The notes under the pieces are model-generated. The model did not search any database. It was not told where the DNA came from and saw only the letters and a list, made by a program, of their open reading frames with translations. Both the position numbers and the translations under genes were made by a program. A stretch of 64,000 nt of DNA from Terebella lapidaria (lineage: Eukaryota; Annelida; Polychaeta; Terebellida; Terebellidae): NCBI GenBank assembly GCA_949152475.1, contig OX424561.1:18160481-18224480 (forward strand). Direction: 5' to 3'. Of this stretch, positions 47,706 through 57,978 are shown in pieces. Every line of letters begins with the position of its first letter. The stretch's first letter is position 1.

Positions 47706-47933
47706 AGAGCCGTCTAGTAAGAGAGTTACGACAATGACGTGATAGGCGCCATTTTTTGTCCAATCACGTTTGACGTAAAACAACAATACCCCACACAAAG
47801 CTCCATTGATATCATGAATACCTCGGGCTGAAAGGTCGTTTCAGCCGATGCAAAGCTTCTTTTGGACAAAAAATGGCGAATCACGCTAAAATCTCGAACG
47901 GTCATTGTCACAACTCTCTTACTAGACGGCTCT
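47706..47933. mobile_element. MITE with 33-bp TIRs and 10-bp target-site duplication
   Basis: The left end AGAGCCGTCTAGTAAGAGAG continues for 33 bp and is repeated inverted at 47901-47933, with two or three mismatches. A second inverted block, GCCATTTTTTGTCCAA, follows inside. Flanks are GGTCGGAGCC on both sides (47696-47705 and 47934-47943). A 10-bp duplication is in the Mutator-like (MULE) range. 228 bp, non-coding. Confidence 0.85.
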
Positions 47934-48082
47934 GGTCGGAGCCATCTTCGCTGGGATTGTATACGCTCGGAAATAAACCTTGTACTGGCCAGTGAATATC
48001 AATACAAAATTCATAAGCTAATATCAACGAATTCTCTAAGCTATATTAATTAGTAGGCTACACGGCTTTATCACAAGATTAA

Positions 48083-48201
48083 AGGGACACTATATGGGAT
48101 TCTGTTTTCAGGGGATTTCCAAGATTTTTCACCCGACGCATCTATTTATAGAACAAAAGGCCAGATTACGTTTTTGACCCAGGATCTCATATAGTGCCCC
48201 T
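48083..48201. mobile_element. Short TTAA-flanked MITE
   Basis: The left end AGGGACACTATATGGGAT and inverted right end AGGGGCACTATATGAGAT lie between TTAA tetranucleotides at 48079-48082 and 48202-48205. TTAA duplication is the piggyBac hallmark, but the first bases are not the canonical CCC, so the assignment is tentative. 119 bp. Confidence 0.65.
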
Positions 48202-48444
48202 TTAATTGAGGTCAATTTGTAAACTGGGATATGTATATATTATTACATGGTTTGTTTTGTATCATGCCTAGTATCATTGCCCGGGGTGCTAGTATCAACC
48301 CGAGTCCGAAGGACGAGGGCAGATGCGGCACGAGGGCATTATCACTATTATCTCTGTTATGACCTAATAGAACTGATCACCATAGCAACAAATGTTTGTT
48401 CAGGATAATGGCAAAACTACCTCCATTTTAATTGGTTTATATCA

Positions 48445-48536
48445 CAGGGCGATACAGGAATTTTCTGTATCGCCCTGCTTTTTGGGCCGGGGTGGGACGA
48501 TAAAAAAATGTCCTATATCACCCTGTTTTTCAGGGC
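48445..48536. repeat. CAGGGCGATACAG hairpin and companion
   Basis: A perfect 13-bp stem CAGGGCGATACAG / CTGTATCGCCCTG with a 7-base loop is at 48445-48477. A related short hairpin CCCTG/CAGGG is at about 48522-48536, separated by G-rich sequence. Possibly the remains of an inverted-repeat element. Confidence 0.7.
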
Positions 48537-48539
48537 AGA

Positions 48540-49300
48540 TCATCTGTATCATGTTTAGTATTCTGTTTATCAATCAAGGGGCATTTGTTGTTATCAGGGC
48601 AATTTCAGTTCTGTTATGTGATAACAGAGAGTGTACACTCTCTGGATATATTGATAATAATAATAGATAAATTATACCATGGTTTATTTTATATTGTCCC
48701 TTTGTATGTGCCCTCGGGAATATACATCTCATCAGGGCCCATACACGGCCCATATAAAACAAACAATGGAATATTTAGATTGGGTTATCCTCACATGATA
48801 CATTAATACAGCGTACTTTCATTTGGGAGCAGTTTTATCATTATTGAGCACATTAAAGAAATATAATCTTAAGATTGAAATGTTGGCTATATATTTAATG
48901 ATTGTATTATTTATTAATATTTATTATGGTATTGCCAACATACTGAGTTGGGCTATATTACCACGATAATCAACACTAAGTTACAATTTGTGCAAACATT
49001 ACTAAACAAATACTAGAATTTATCTGACAATGACATATTGACCAACGTGAAAGACTCAAAGTAACATAATTATTATTCTCCGTTTTAGAATCAAACCCGA
49101 TATCCAGGTAAATCTAAGTGTTGAAAGTTCAACGCACAGGATGAATAAACATTGGATGAATCTGATATTTATAAATCTCAGTCGTTATACCATACCATTC
49201 AAATCACAATATTGCTGTTACGTACTATGTGCACACGTGGAGCTTTCTAAATAAACCCATTTCTTGTTACATCTTGCTTTATCATCTTCATAGAACGGGA
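48540..49300. other. AT-rich sequence upstream of WDR43
   Basis: No gene or element is recognised. The last ~60 bp merge into the WDR43 promoter. Confidence 0.4.
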
Positions 49301-49307
49301 GAGATTC

Positions 49308-49332
49308 TGAGCATGCGCAATCGCCCCACGTG
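49308..49332 (+). promoter_or_regulatory. Candidate WDR43 core promoter: NRF1-like site and E-box
   Basis: GCATGCGCAA (49311-49320) matches much of the NRF1 palindrome, and CACGTG (49327-49332) is a canonical E-box (MYC/MAX/USF site). They lie 33 and 17 bases before the start codon. In animals NRF1 and MYC sites are typical of TATA-less housekeeping and ribosome-biogenesis promoters. Function here is inferred. Confidence 0.5.
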
Positions 49333-49343
49333 TTCCATCAGCG

Positions 49344-51602
49344 ATGGAAGTTCCCGTGTTGATGATTTCGCCTGATAGCGAAAATTTAGCACTTTCGTGT
49401 CTCGATGGAACGTTAAAGTTGTGGAATAGCAACAATGGAACCTTGAGTCAGGAATATGTACCCAGCTCGCACCTTTCTGCCACCTGTACATGCCTGTCAT
49501 GGAGTCCCAAATTGGCGACCCGACAGTCGGACACCGCGGCAGCCACCGGCACCGGCTCCGCCAAGAAGAAAAAGAGGCGATCGACTGATGTCACCGGGAC
49601 TTTGGAACTGATTGCGATGGGGACGACCGCTGGCAGTGTACTGTTGTACAATACAACGAAGGGGGATTTACACACGGAGATGTTGGACACTCACAAGGGG
49701 AAAGTGAACGCAGTGTGCTGGACTCAAAATGGCAGCTCATTTTACAGCTGTTCAGATGACAGATACATTGCTGAGTGGACATTGTCAAAAAACAGTCCTA
49801 AACAGAAGTGGAAAGCAGACGATAATCCAGTACAGAGTGTTGCAGTTCTCAAAGACAGTGAACAGTTGTTGTCGGCAAGCAGGGAAATCAAATTATGGAA
49901 TTTGGAATCGAGAGAAGTTGTTAAAATTTTCACAGGTAAAAATCTTTATTAAAATTTTTTGCTTATTCCTTGTGTTTACTGACAAAAATTTGATATGAGA
50001 ATTTGTTGACAAAATCCCAAGTTTCCTACATGTCAGGACACCCTGGTGCAAAACTGCAAATGTTCTCTTCCATGAATCCTATTAAATTGACCAAAACCTT
50101 ATAGATCTCTGTCGTAGGTTAATGTAATCCGTATTCAAATCTACAAGTGATATGGGTTCATAATCCATTAAAAAAGCTCTATATCACTGAGAAATAGTTG
50201 AATGTATTTATGTATACAAGACAAGTATGTACGCATTAGCTTGATGATTGTTTTAAACCAGTGTTTGATTCATTTGACAGGTCATGCAAGAGCGGTGCAT
50301 TGGCTCATTCCTGTAAAGGCTAGTTCAGGAGCCCGGATGACAGACACATACTTCTTGTCAGCAACAACAGAAGACCGCCATGTTAGTGTTTGGCAAACGT
50401 CAGTGAGCACAAAGTCAGCTCTGGCATCATTCTCCCTTGAAGAAGAACCAGCTTATGTGCAGACTTCACCACCACACAGTGACGGTCAGCCATTCTGGCT
50501 GGCGACTGTCACCAAAAGTGGCACAGTGCAGCTGTTTGAGCATACACTGAATGGAAGGTTAAAGAAACCATTGAAAGCCAAATACAGCATTCAGATAGTA
50601 TCAGAAACCAGTGGTACCAACAACAAACCGCGCAGACTTCCGGTGCTTGGAGCACACATTCAAAACAACCCGGATGCGACATACATCCTGGTAGCATTTG
50701 GTACATCATTGAAACCAGTATTCGAGAAAATTCCTCTAAGCTCTCTGGACAAGAACACTGTTCTTATCAGAGATGATCCCAGTGCAAGTAAGCTGCAGTC
50801 TTCAGATCCCAGTTCTCGAATGAAAACCACAGAAGTGCCCAAAGATTTGACCGTGCTGGCACCAGGACACATGAATCCCAGTGCACCGTCCTATGCAGGC
50901 AGTGAAAAAAGCAATAAGCGTAAAAAGGACAAGCCCACAGACATGACGATGGAAGAACGTATGAATGCACTTGGCATGGATATGCCACATGCAAGAGCAA
51001 AGCAACAGCGGCTACCTAGGACAGACACCCTATGTACCCTGCTTGCTCAAGGCCTCCAGAGCCAAGACAAGAAGATTCTAAACCACGTTCTCCAGCAGAA
51101 TGACAAAACACTGGTCAAGAACACAGTGCAAAGACTTCCAGTTCCTGTCATTGTGCCGCTAGTTGTTGAGTTGTCAAAACGCATGCACAAGCATGCACAG
51201 AGTGCGCAGCAGTTGATGAAGTGGGTGGAGGCTGTACTAACGCTGCACACGTCCTACTTGTTGTCATTCCCAGAGCTGATTGACTCATTCTCGTCCTTGT
51301 ACCAGATGATGGAGAGCCGCGTGAAGTCTTTCAGCCAGCTTTCACGGTTACAGGGAAAGCTCAACCTGATGTTGTCACAGGTCAGTGCTCAGACACAGGA
51401 GGAGGAAGGCGGAGCCTCGGCACACGCACAGCAACCAATGCTTCTCTATCAGGACGAGTCCTCTTCTGATGAGATGGAAATGGATGATTTTGCCCCGGAC
51501 AGTTCAGAGTCTGATGATAGCTGGCAGGAATTATCGGACATGGACACCCCACATAATGGTGATCCTATTGATGAGGATGAAGAAGATGATGATGACGGCT
51601 GA
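49344..51602 (+). CDS. WDR43: WD repeat protein 43 (UTP5), t-UTP subunit of SSU processome
   Basis: Two exons, 49344-49935 and 50281-51602, joined in phase 1 within an FTGHA motif, give 637 aa (about 677 in human). The start at 49344 matches where the orthologue's first WD40 blade begins. Residues 10-200 carry WD40 blades (LDGTLKLW, QEYVPSSHL, YSCSDDRYIAEW, SASREIKLW). More blades follow to about 340. Basic nuclear-localisation-like runs are KKKKRR at 74-79 and KRKKDK in exon 2. About 448-567 is the Utp12 domain (LLAQGLQSQD ... YQMMESRVKSF), which holds the t-UTP subcomplex together. The tail from about 580 is Ser/Asp/Glu-rich and ends DEDEEDDDDG. Role: nucleolar pre-18S rRNA transcription and processing as part of the t-UTP/UTP-A complex. 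No lesions seen. Confidence 0.96.
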
Positions 51603-51756
51603 ATATATTGACAATTGATGACTATGATACTTTGCATTTGTATGAATTTTTAAAAATGCAACTGTACACACTGTACATGTTTGTGTGCTTAACAAAACTT
51701 GAGTGTATCACAGTATCCTGGTGGTGCAGGATACAGTACATACAGATACACAATGG

Positions 51757-51796
51757 AATAAAGTTGAAGTATATTGTTGATAATGTGTAAAATAAA
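51757..51796 (+). terminator. WDR43 polyadenylation signals
   Basis: AATAAA occurs at 51757-51762 and again at 51791-51796, 155 and 189 bases after the stop codon, giving a short 3' UTR. Either could be used. Confidence 0.65.
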
Positions 51797-51994
51797 ATAT
51801 ATATCATAATCATGACGGATTCTCACATGTAAAAAACAGCAGTTTACTGAGAATCTTTCTTGATGGTTTCTTCTCACAATTTTAAATGATTTTTCTTCGT
51901 CCATGAGAAAAATCAGAAAATTCAATTCCGCAAAATTGTCTGGGATCCATATCTGCACAGTAAAATACCCACTAATTGTACCTTTATTTTGCCA

Positions 51995-52100
51995 GTCGTG
52001 TCTATTACTGAGCACAATAATGATAACTTTGAGATACATTTATTATTGGACTCATGGAAGGGTTTTGTCCAGCAGAGATAAATTTTGCTACCGGTAGTTA
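51995..52100 (+). repeat. Single relative of the ~133-bp array unit
   Basis: GAGCACAATAATGATAACTT, ATTTATTATTGGACTCA and GGTTTTGTCCAGCAGAGA correspond in order to the array unit at 22370-22460. It shows that the unit also occurs as a dispersed single copy. Confidence 0.6.
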
Positions 52101-52198
52101 AAAAGGTTCTCTGAGTCACTGTGTGAACCCTGTGAACAAATGCTTAGACTTGTATTTTCAGTATATTAAGCCCAGGGCATTTTTGTCACTGTAAAATG

Positions 52199-52375
52199 AC
52201 TAATTTTGGCAGACAATTTATTTGGCGGTAGGGGAAAAACCGCCAAATTGAATCGTCCGCCAAATTAACTAGGTTTATGTTAAGATATATATGTGGTTCT
52301 GAAACCGCCAAATTAAATCTCCGCCAAATAATGTGGGGCTCACAACCGCCAGATTTAATAGCCGCCAAAATTAGT
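52199..52375. mobile_element. Short inverted-repeat element with CCGCCAAAT motifs
   Basis: ACTAATTTTGGCAG at the left and GCCAAAATTAGT at the right are inverted copies. Inside, CCGCCAAAT or its complement recurs at least six times. The copy is 177 bp and non-coding. TTTGGCGG resembles E2F sites, though this may be coincidence. The target-site duplication is not clear. Confidence 0.65.
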
Positions 52376-52522
52376 TGTTTAACAGTACTTTAAAACTTCA
52401 AATGTAAGAATATTCATCCAAACAAAATTGTAAATTGGCCTATGGACAGTTGGACACTGAATTACTAACTTATCATATGGTGACCTTGATGTCCTTGAAA
52501 TAAACTCAATGATACTTATTGA

Positions 52523-54598
52523 TGACTTGCATAACCTTGAGATTAATGAATTGGTTATTGGACAGAACACATGAATGTATAGCTTAGGTTTGCATTATGA
52601 ATGTGCCGATTAACCTGTGCACCGAGGTAGGCCCCTTGTTTTGGCTGGATTCAAAATGTGTTTTCCTTTAGATCCATCATAGAGTGCTAGCATTTAGCGC
52701 TCCATCCCCTTAGATATGTATAAGACTAATGGCTATGTTGTAACTGTGGCGATTTTGCCCTAAGCACGTGGCAGGTGATTGTAAACATAAATGCCATTTA
52801 TGTGGCCTTTTCGTACTTGGCCTTGTTTTGACATGCTCCGTTCGAGCGTGCGTTGCCACGGCGACGTATTGTAATTTACGCTCCAGTAAACTATAACAAT
52901 GGATCGATTAAACCTCGCGTGCGCCCTACAGTTTCTGGTGTATTATATATACACTGGAAGCGACTCGATCGAGGAGATTGTCCGAGAGATCGAGACTAGG
53001 ACGCACACGAGGCTCGCCATGAGCTTTGTGTTCCCTGGGTCTGAGTAGTGGGCTCCTAGAGCCCTGGGGACGATTTCCATGGGGAGGCCCGGGCTGGGAG
53101 AGAGAAGTTGCTGACTCGGGGGCCTTCGGCCCTGTGGATCGCCAGTTCTCTCCCTTCCCGGGACGTGTGACAGAGGCTCTGGCCAGCATGTCGGGCTGTA
53201 CGGGGTTCCGTCCCCGAGGCAGACCGCGGCTCGCCAGGCCCCGCCAGTTAACACCGTAGGGATGAACTAGTTTCTGAACGGTGTCCGTAGGCCTGGGAGT
53301 GTCGGGTGGGCTGTTACCTGGTTACCGTTAATGCTGAAGTAGTTACCATGACCGCCGCGACCTCCGGTGAGCGGCCCTGCCGCAAGGATCCGGAATAGCG
53401 GATGCGCGTCCGCAAGGACTCGGATGAGAGAGGACTATCCTCGAGGATCCCGAAGAGCGGACGGTAGTCAATAACTTTACATTGGTGCCGTGACCAGGAT
53501 CAGTCCGACAGTGTTCCATCGCAGCCTACCGTCACAGCGTTGTAGCCTCCTTAGTCCCTGGGGATCGCCCGCTCCTCAAGGACATCTTAGGAAAATGACG
53601 AAAGAAAGAGATAAGGCCAAAAATAAGGCTGATGAACCCAAGGGGAGGGAAACGGGTGGAAACATCGCGGACAATACCCGGTCCAGCGACGGCCGCCGTG
53701 AGAATTCTTCGGATGACTCCGGCGGTGGGAAGGAACGTGCGAAGACCTCCGTGGACAAGACCCCGTCCGCGGAGACGACTCCGGCGTCCCTGGCTCCGTC
53801 TCCGGACGACGAGTCGCGCCCTGAGGGGCAGCAACAGGAGTTGCTATCAGGGCCTGGCCCTGATCCGGTAGGCGCGGTAGGTGGAGCTGGCAACGGCGCT
53901 ACCCCGCGCCCGCCTAAGTCCGGACGGCAGTCGTGGTAGGCGCCGCTCTCTCAGGGGACATCTCCGGATGTCCGGGATCGAGTGGTAGCCGGCCCGAGTA
54001 CCTCCGGGCAAGCGGACCAGCAGTTCTGGATGCCACCTCCAGCCGGAAGAGCTCCTGCAAGGGCTCCCGGCCGGGAATCCAGACAGTCCGCGTCAGGCGG
54101 GATGGACCAGCTCACCCACACGCTGAGTGAGCTGGCTCCTTTAGGGCGCTATGACCGCGCCCGGTCGCCCCATCAGAGACGATCAGACCGGCGGAACCGC
54201 TCCCCCTCTCTGCTGTCACAAGGCAACTCGGGGCCTTTGACGGAGAGGGAGAGGTGGCTGATATCCGAGGCGCTTGTACTGTTCAAGCGGAATCAGCCGC
54301 CTCCGAGCGTTGACCCGTCGGTTATTCTTAGTCCGGGGATGTCTGGGCCAGTAGCCCCTCCCCAAGTCCTGCCGAGTCCGCAGGCGCCAGTGGCCCCCGC
54401 AATGGGACCCGCGCCTGCCCCGCGGCTCGGAGGCACCACGTTGGCGACCGCGTCGACCGTTCCGACGGTTGGAGCGCAAGCCGCGTGGCCGACTTACCCT
54501 GGCACGTACAGTGTGTCGGACGGGCAGTGGCAACAGGCGGCTTCGGCCCCAAGCTTTGCCACCCCTTCTGGAGCCTACCCAGTAGGTTCGATGGGAGC
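52523..54598 (+). repeat. 2076-bp direct duplication, copy 1 (flank + LTR + start of gag)
   Basis: Matches 54606-56681 with about half a dozen substitutions at a constant offset of 2083. It contains 222 bp of non-element flank (52523-52744), the LTR (52745-53481), the primer-binding site, and gag from 53595. gag ends abruptly at 54598, after which a seven-base filler (ATAACCT) leads straight into copy 2. So this is a segmental duplication that happened after the element had inserted. Confidence 0.93.
52745..53481 (+). repeat. Ty3/gypsy LTR, duplicated copy
   Basis: Starts TGTGGCGATTTTGCCC and ends CAATAACTTTACA; 737 bp. A TATA-like TATTATATATAC is at 52941-52952. A primer-binding-site-like TGGTGCCGTGACCA follows at 53483. 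Start and end agree with the solo LTR at 17059-17755, whose limits are fixed by a target-site duplication. Confidence 0.8.
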
Positions 54599-54602
54599 AT
54601 AA
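53595..54602 (+). pseudogene. Truncated gag 5' part in the duplicated copy
   Basis: Starts MTKERDKAKNKADEPKGRE, hits an in-frame TAG at 53937-53939, stays open in the same frame beyond it, and is cut off by the duplication junction at 54598. It is the same sequence as 55678-56681. It lacks the capsid-like and zinc-knuckle parts, so it cannot make a working Gag. Confidence 0.85.
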
Positions 54603-54605
54603 CCT

Positions 54606-56681
54606 TGACTTGCATAACCTTGAGATTAATGAATTGGTTATTGGACAGAACACATGAATGTATAGCTTAGGTTTGCATTATGAATGTGCCGATTAACCTG
54701 TGCACCGAGGTAGGCCCCTTGTTTTGGCTGGATTCAAAATGTGTTTTCCTTTAGATCCATCATAGAGTGCTAGCATTTAGCGCTCCATCCCCTTAGATAT
54801 GTATAAGACTAATGGCTATGTTGTAACTGTGGCGATTTTGCCCTAAGCACGTGGCAGGTGATTGTAAACATAAATGCCATTTATGTGGCCTTTTCGTACT
54901 TGGCCTTGTTTTGACATGCTCCGTTCGAGCGTGCGTTGCCACGGCGACGTATTGTAATTTACGCTCCAGTAAACTATAACAATGGATCGATTAAACCTCG
55001 CGTGCACCCTACAGTTTCTGGTGTATTATATATACACTGGAAGCGACTCGATCGAGGAGATTGTCCGAGAGATCGAGACTAGGACGCACACGAGGCTCGC
55101 CATGAGCTTTGTGTTCCCTGGGTCTGAGTAGTGGGCTCCTAGAGCCCTGGGGACGATTTCCATGGGGAGGCCCGGGCTGGGAGAGACAAGTTGCTGACTC
55201 GGGGGCCTTCGGCCCTGTGGATCGCCAGTTCTCTCCCTTCCCGGGACGTGTGACAGAGGCTCTGGCCAGCATGTCGGGCTGTACGGGGTTTCGTCCCCGA
55301 GGCAGACCGCGGCTCGCCAGGCCCCGCCAGTTAACACCGTAGGGATGAACTAGTTTCTGAACGGTGTCCGTAGGCCTGGGAGTGTCGGGTGGGCTGTTAC
55401 CTGGTTACCGTTAATGCTGAAGTAGTTACCGTGTCCGCCGCGACCTCCGGTGAGCGGCCCTGCCGCAAGGATCCGGAATAGCGGATGCGCGTCCGCAAGG
55501 ACTCGGATGAGAGAGGACTATCCTCGAGGATCCCGAAGAGCGGACGGTAGTCAATAACTTTACATTGGTGCCGTGACCAGGATCAGTCCGACAGTGTTCC
55601 ATCGCAGCCTACCGTCACAGCGTTGTAGCCTCCTTAGTCCCTGGGGATCGCCCGCTCCTCAAGGACATCTTAGGAAAATGACGAAAGAAAGAGATAAGGC
55701 CAAAAATAAGGCTGATGAACCCAAGGGGAGGGAAACGGGTGGAAACATCGCGGACAATACCCGGTCCAGCGACGGCCGCCGTGAGAATTCTTCGGATGAC
55801 TCCGGCGGTGGGAAGGAACGTGCGAAGACCTCCGTGGACAAGACCCCGTCCGCGGAGACGACTCCGGCGTCCCTGGCTCCGTCTCCGGACGACGAGTCAC
55901 GCCCTGAGGGGCAGCAACAGGAGTTGCTATCAGGGCCTGGCCCTGATCCGGTAGGCGCGGTAGGTGGAGCTGGCAACGGCGCTACCCCGCGCCCGCCTAA
56001 GTCCGGACGGCAGTTGTGGTAGGCGCCGCTCTCTCAGGGGACATCTCCGGATGTCCGGGATCGAGTGGTAGCCGGCCCGAGTACCTCCGGGCAAGCGGAC
56101 CAGCAGTTCTGGATGCCACCTCCAGCCGGAAGAGCTCCTGCAAGGGCTCCCGGCCGGGAATCCAGACAGTCCGCGTCAGGCGGGATGGACCAGCTCACCC
56201 ACACGCTGAGTGAGCTGGCTCCTTTAGGGCGCTATGACCGCGCCCGGTCGCCCCATCAGAGACGATCAGACCGGCGGAACCGCTCCCCCTCTCTGCTGTC
56301 ACAAGGCAACTCGGGGCCTTTGACGGAGAGGGAGAGGTGGCTGATATCCGAGGCGCTTGTACTGTTCAAGCGGAATCAGCCGCCTCCGAGCGTTGACCCG
56401 TCGGTTATTCTTAGTCCGGGGATGTCTGGGCCAGTAGCCCCTCCCCAAGTCCTGCCGAGTCCGCAGGCGCCAGTGGCCCCCGCAATGGGACCCGCGCCTG
56501 CCCCGCGGCTCGGAGGCACCACGTTGGCGACCGCGTCGACCGTTCCGACGGTTGGAGCGCAAGCCGCGTGGCCGACTTACCCTGGCACGTACAGTGTGTC
56601 GGACGGGCAGTGGCAACAGGCGGCTTCGGCCCCAAGCTTTGCCACCCCTTCTGGAGCCTACCCAGTAGGTTCGATGGGAGC
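54606..56681 (+). repeat. 2076-bp direct duplication, copy 2
   Basis: Second copy, continuous with the rest of the retrotransposon. Differences from copy 1 include C/T changes near 55287 (GGGTTTCGT), 55428-55432 (GTGTCC for ATGACC), 55898 (TCACGC) and 56015 (GTTGTGG). Confidence 0.93.
54828..55564 (+). repeat. 5' LTR of the Ty3/gypsy element
   Basis: Starts TGTGGCGATTTTGCCC and ends AACTTTACA, followed by TTGGTGCCGTGACCAGG (55565 on), which acts as primer-binding site by position. The internal region runs from here to beyond 62181. The matching 3' LTR is not found in the window. Confidence 0.8.
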
Positions 56682-57878
56682 CCTGCCCGCACCTAGCCAG
56701 AGTGGGTTTTTAGCGGGAATGACCCCGGCGGCAAACGTGAGCTTCCCTGCTCCTATGTCCGCGGCGTCGATGTTTGCTCCGGCAGACTCAGGCGCGGGAA
56801 GCGCGCGGAACTTGCCGCTGTACACGGACGACCCCGGAGCCGGGACCGCACGTCGGGCGCGTAGCAAACGCGATGACGGGCCCGACCACTCTTCGTGGCG
56901 GAAACGGTTCAACGGGGATAACGCCGACTTGGAGGACTACTTGCTCCAGGTATGGCGTACCGCCGTGTACGAAGGATGGTCCCAGCATGAAGCTGGACAC
57001 GTCCTCGCGGGGAGCTTGGAAGGAAAAGCTCTCCGCGTGATGCCGTGTCTGCCGGTGGGAACAGTGACGTTCGGCGAGGTTGCTCGTCAACTTCGCCTGC
57101 TGTTCACGCCGACGACCAATCGGCGGCAGTCTGAACGAGAGTTCAAGGCGCGTACCCGCCAGCCGACTGAGTCCGTGACAGACTATGCGTTCAACCTACG
57201 CATACTCGGCCGGAGAGCTTTTCCGACTCCAGACGGTTTGAGACGATGCTGATCGATCAGTTCATCGATGGCCAGCCTTACCACCTAGCGTACGGGCTGG
57301 CCACCCATGAAAAGCGATCGATGGAGGAGGCAATAGACTCCGCGCTTGCGCTTGAGGTGGCTGTCCGCCCTAGACAGTTGCCTCCAGCCCCGGCTCCGGC
57401 CTCGGCTGTACCCGCGCAGGCGGCGACCCCTCCTCCGGTCAAGGCATCGCAGATAACCCCGTGGCAGGACCCGGTCGTCCGGGAACCCGCCAGGGAACCT
57501 ACCCATCAGTGGGTTAGTGCGCCGGCACCCTCTACAGGGGCGCCCGCACATGCGGCACCAGTCGCCGCGCCGTGCTCGTCCTCGGACGAGTGCGACATTG
57601 AGGAATACGACCTCGGCGCCGCGCAGATGATTGCGCACTGCGCCGGGATCGAAGCTCCGGGACCCGCAGAATGTTGCGCGTTCACCTCCGGACCAGCTCA
57701 GAACCGTCCCTGCTACTTCTGCGGAAAGCAGGGACACTTTTGGCTGAAGTGTCCGGAGTTGTTGGAACGCCTGCGGTCGCACGGATACCAGGGAGCCCTC
57801 CCTGGCCCGGAACGGAGGAATTCCTTCCGGTCTGGTCCTCCGGGACAGCAGAACCGGAACCCGCGACAGGGAAACTAG
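55678..57878 (+). pseudogene. Ty3/gypsy gag with an in-frame stop and a frameshift
   Basis: ATG at 55678. The N-terminal part is Ser/Asp/Pro-rich and disordered. An in-frame TAG at 56020-56022 is shared with the duplicated copy, so it predates the duplication. The frame then continues open to 57252. From about 56880 it reads like a retrotransposon capsid (SWRKRFNGDNADLEDYLLQV, then REFKARTRQPTESVTDYAF). Near 57236 the frame moves by one base and continues (LIDQFIDGQPYHLAYGLA) to TAG at 57876. The C terminus has a zinc knuckle CYFCGKQGHFWLKC (CX2CX4HX4C, 57711-57752) and basic Arg/Asn/Gly residues. Gag would package element RNA into virus-like particles. Unless the TAG is read through and the shift is a sequencing error, this copy is defective. 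Confidence 0.85.
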
Positions 57879-57978
57879 ATCCGGACGTGGTGGCGACCAA
57901 CACTACGTCCGGGGATAGTTGTTCGGTGGCAAAGATGCCGCCCCACCCGCTGATGAGCGGGACGAACCCCAAGTAGAT

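Noticed and set aside
54606..56681. Second independent insertion of the gypsy element
   Set aside because: The duplicated unit includes 222 bp of non-element flank and both copies share the gag TAG, so it is one insertion followed by duplication.
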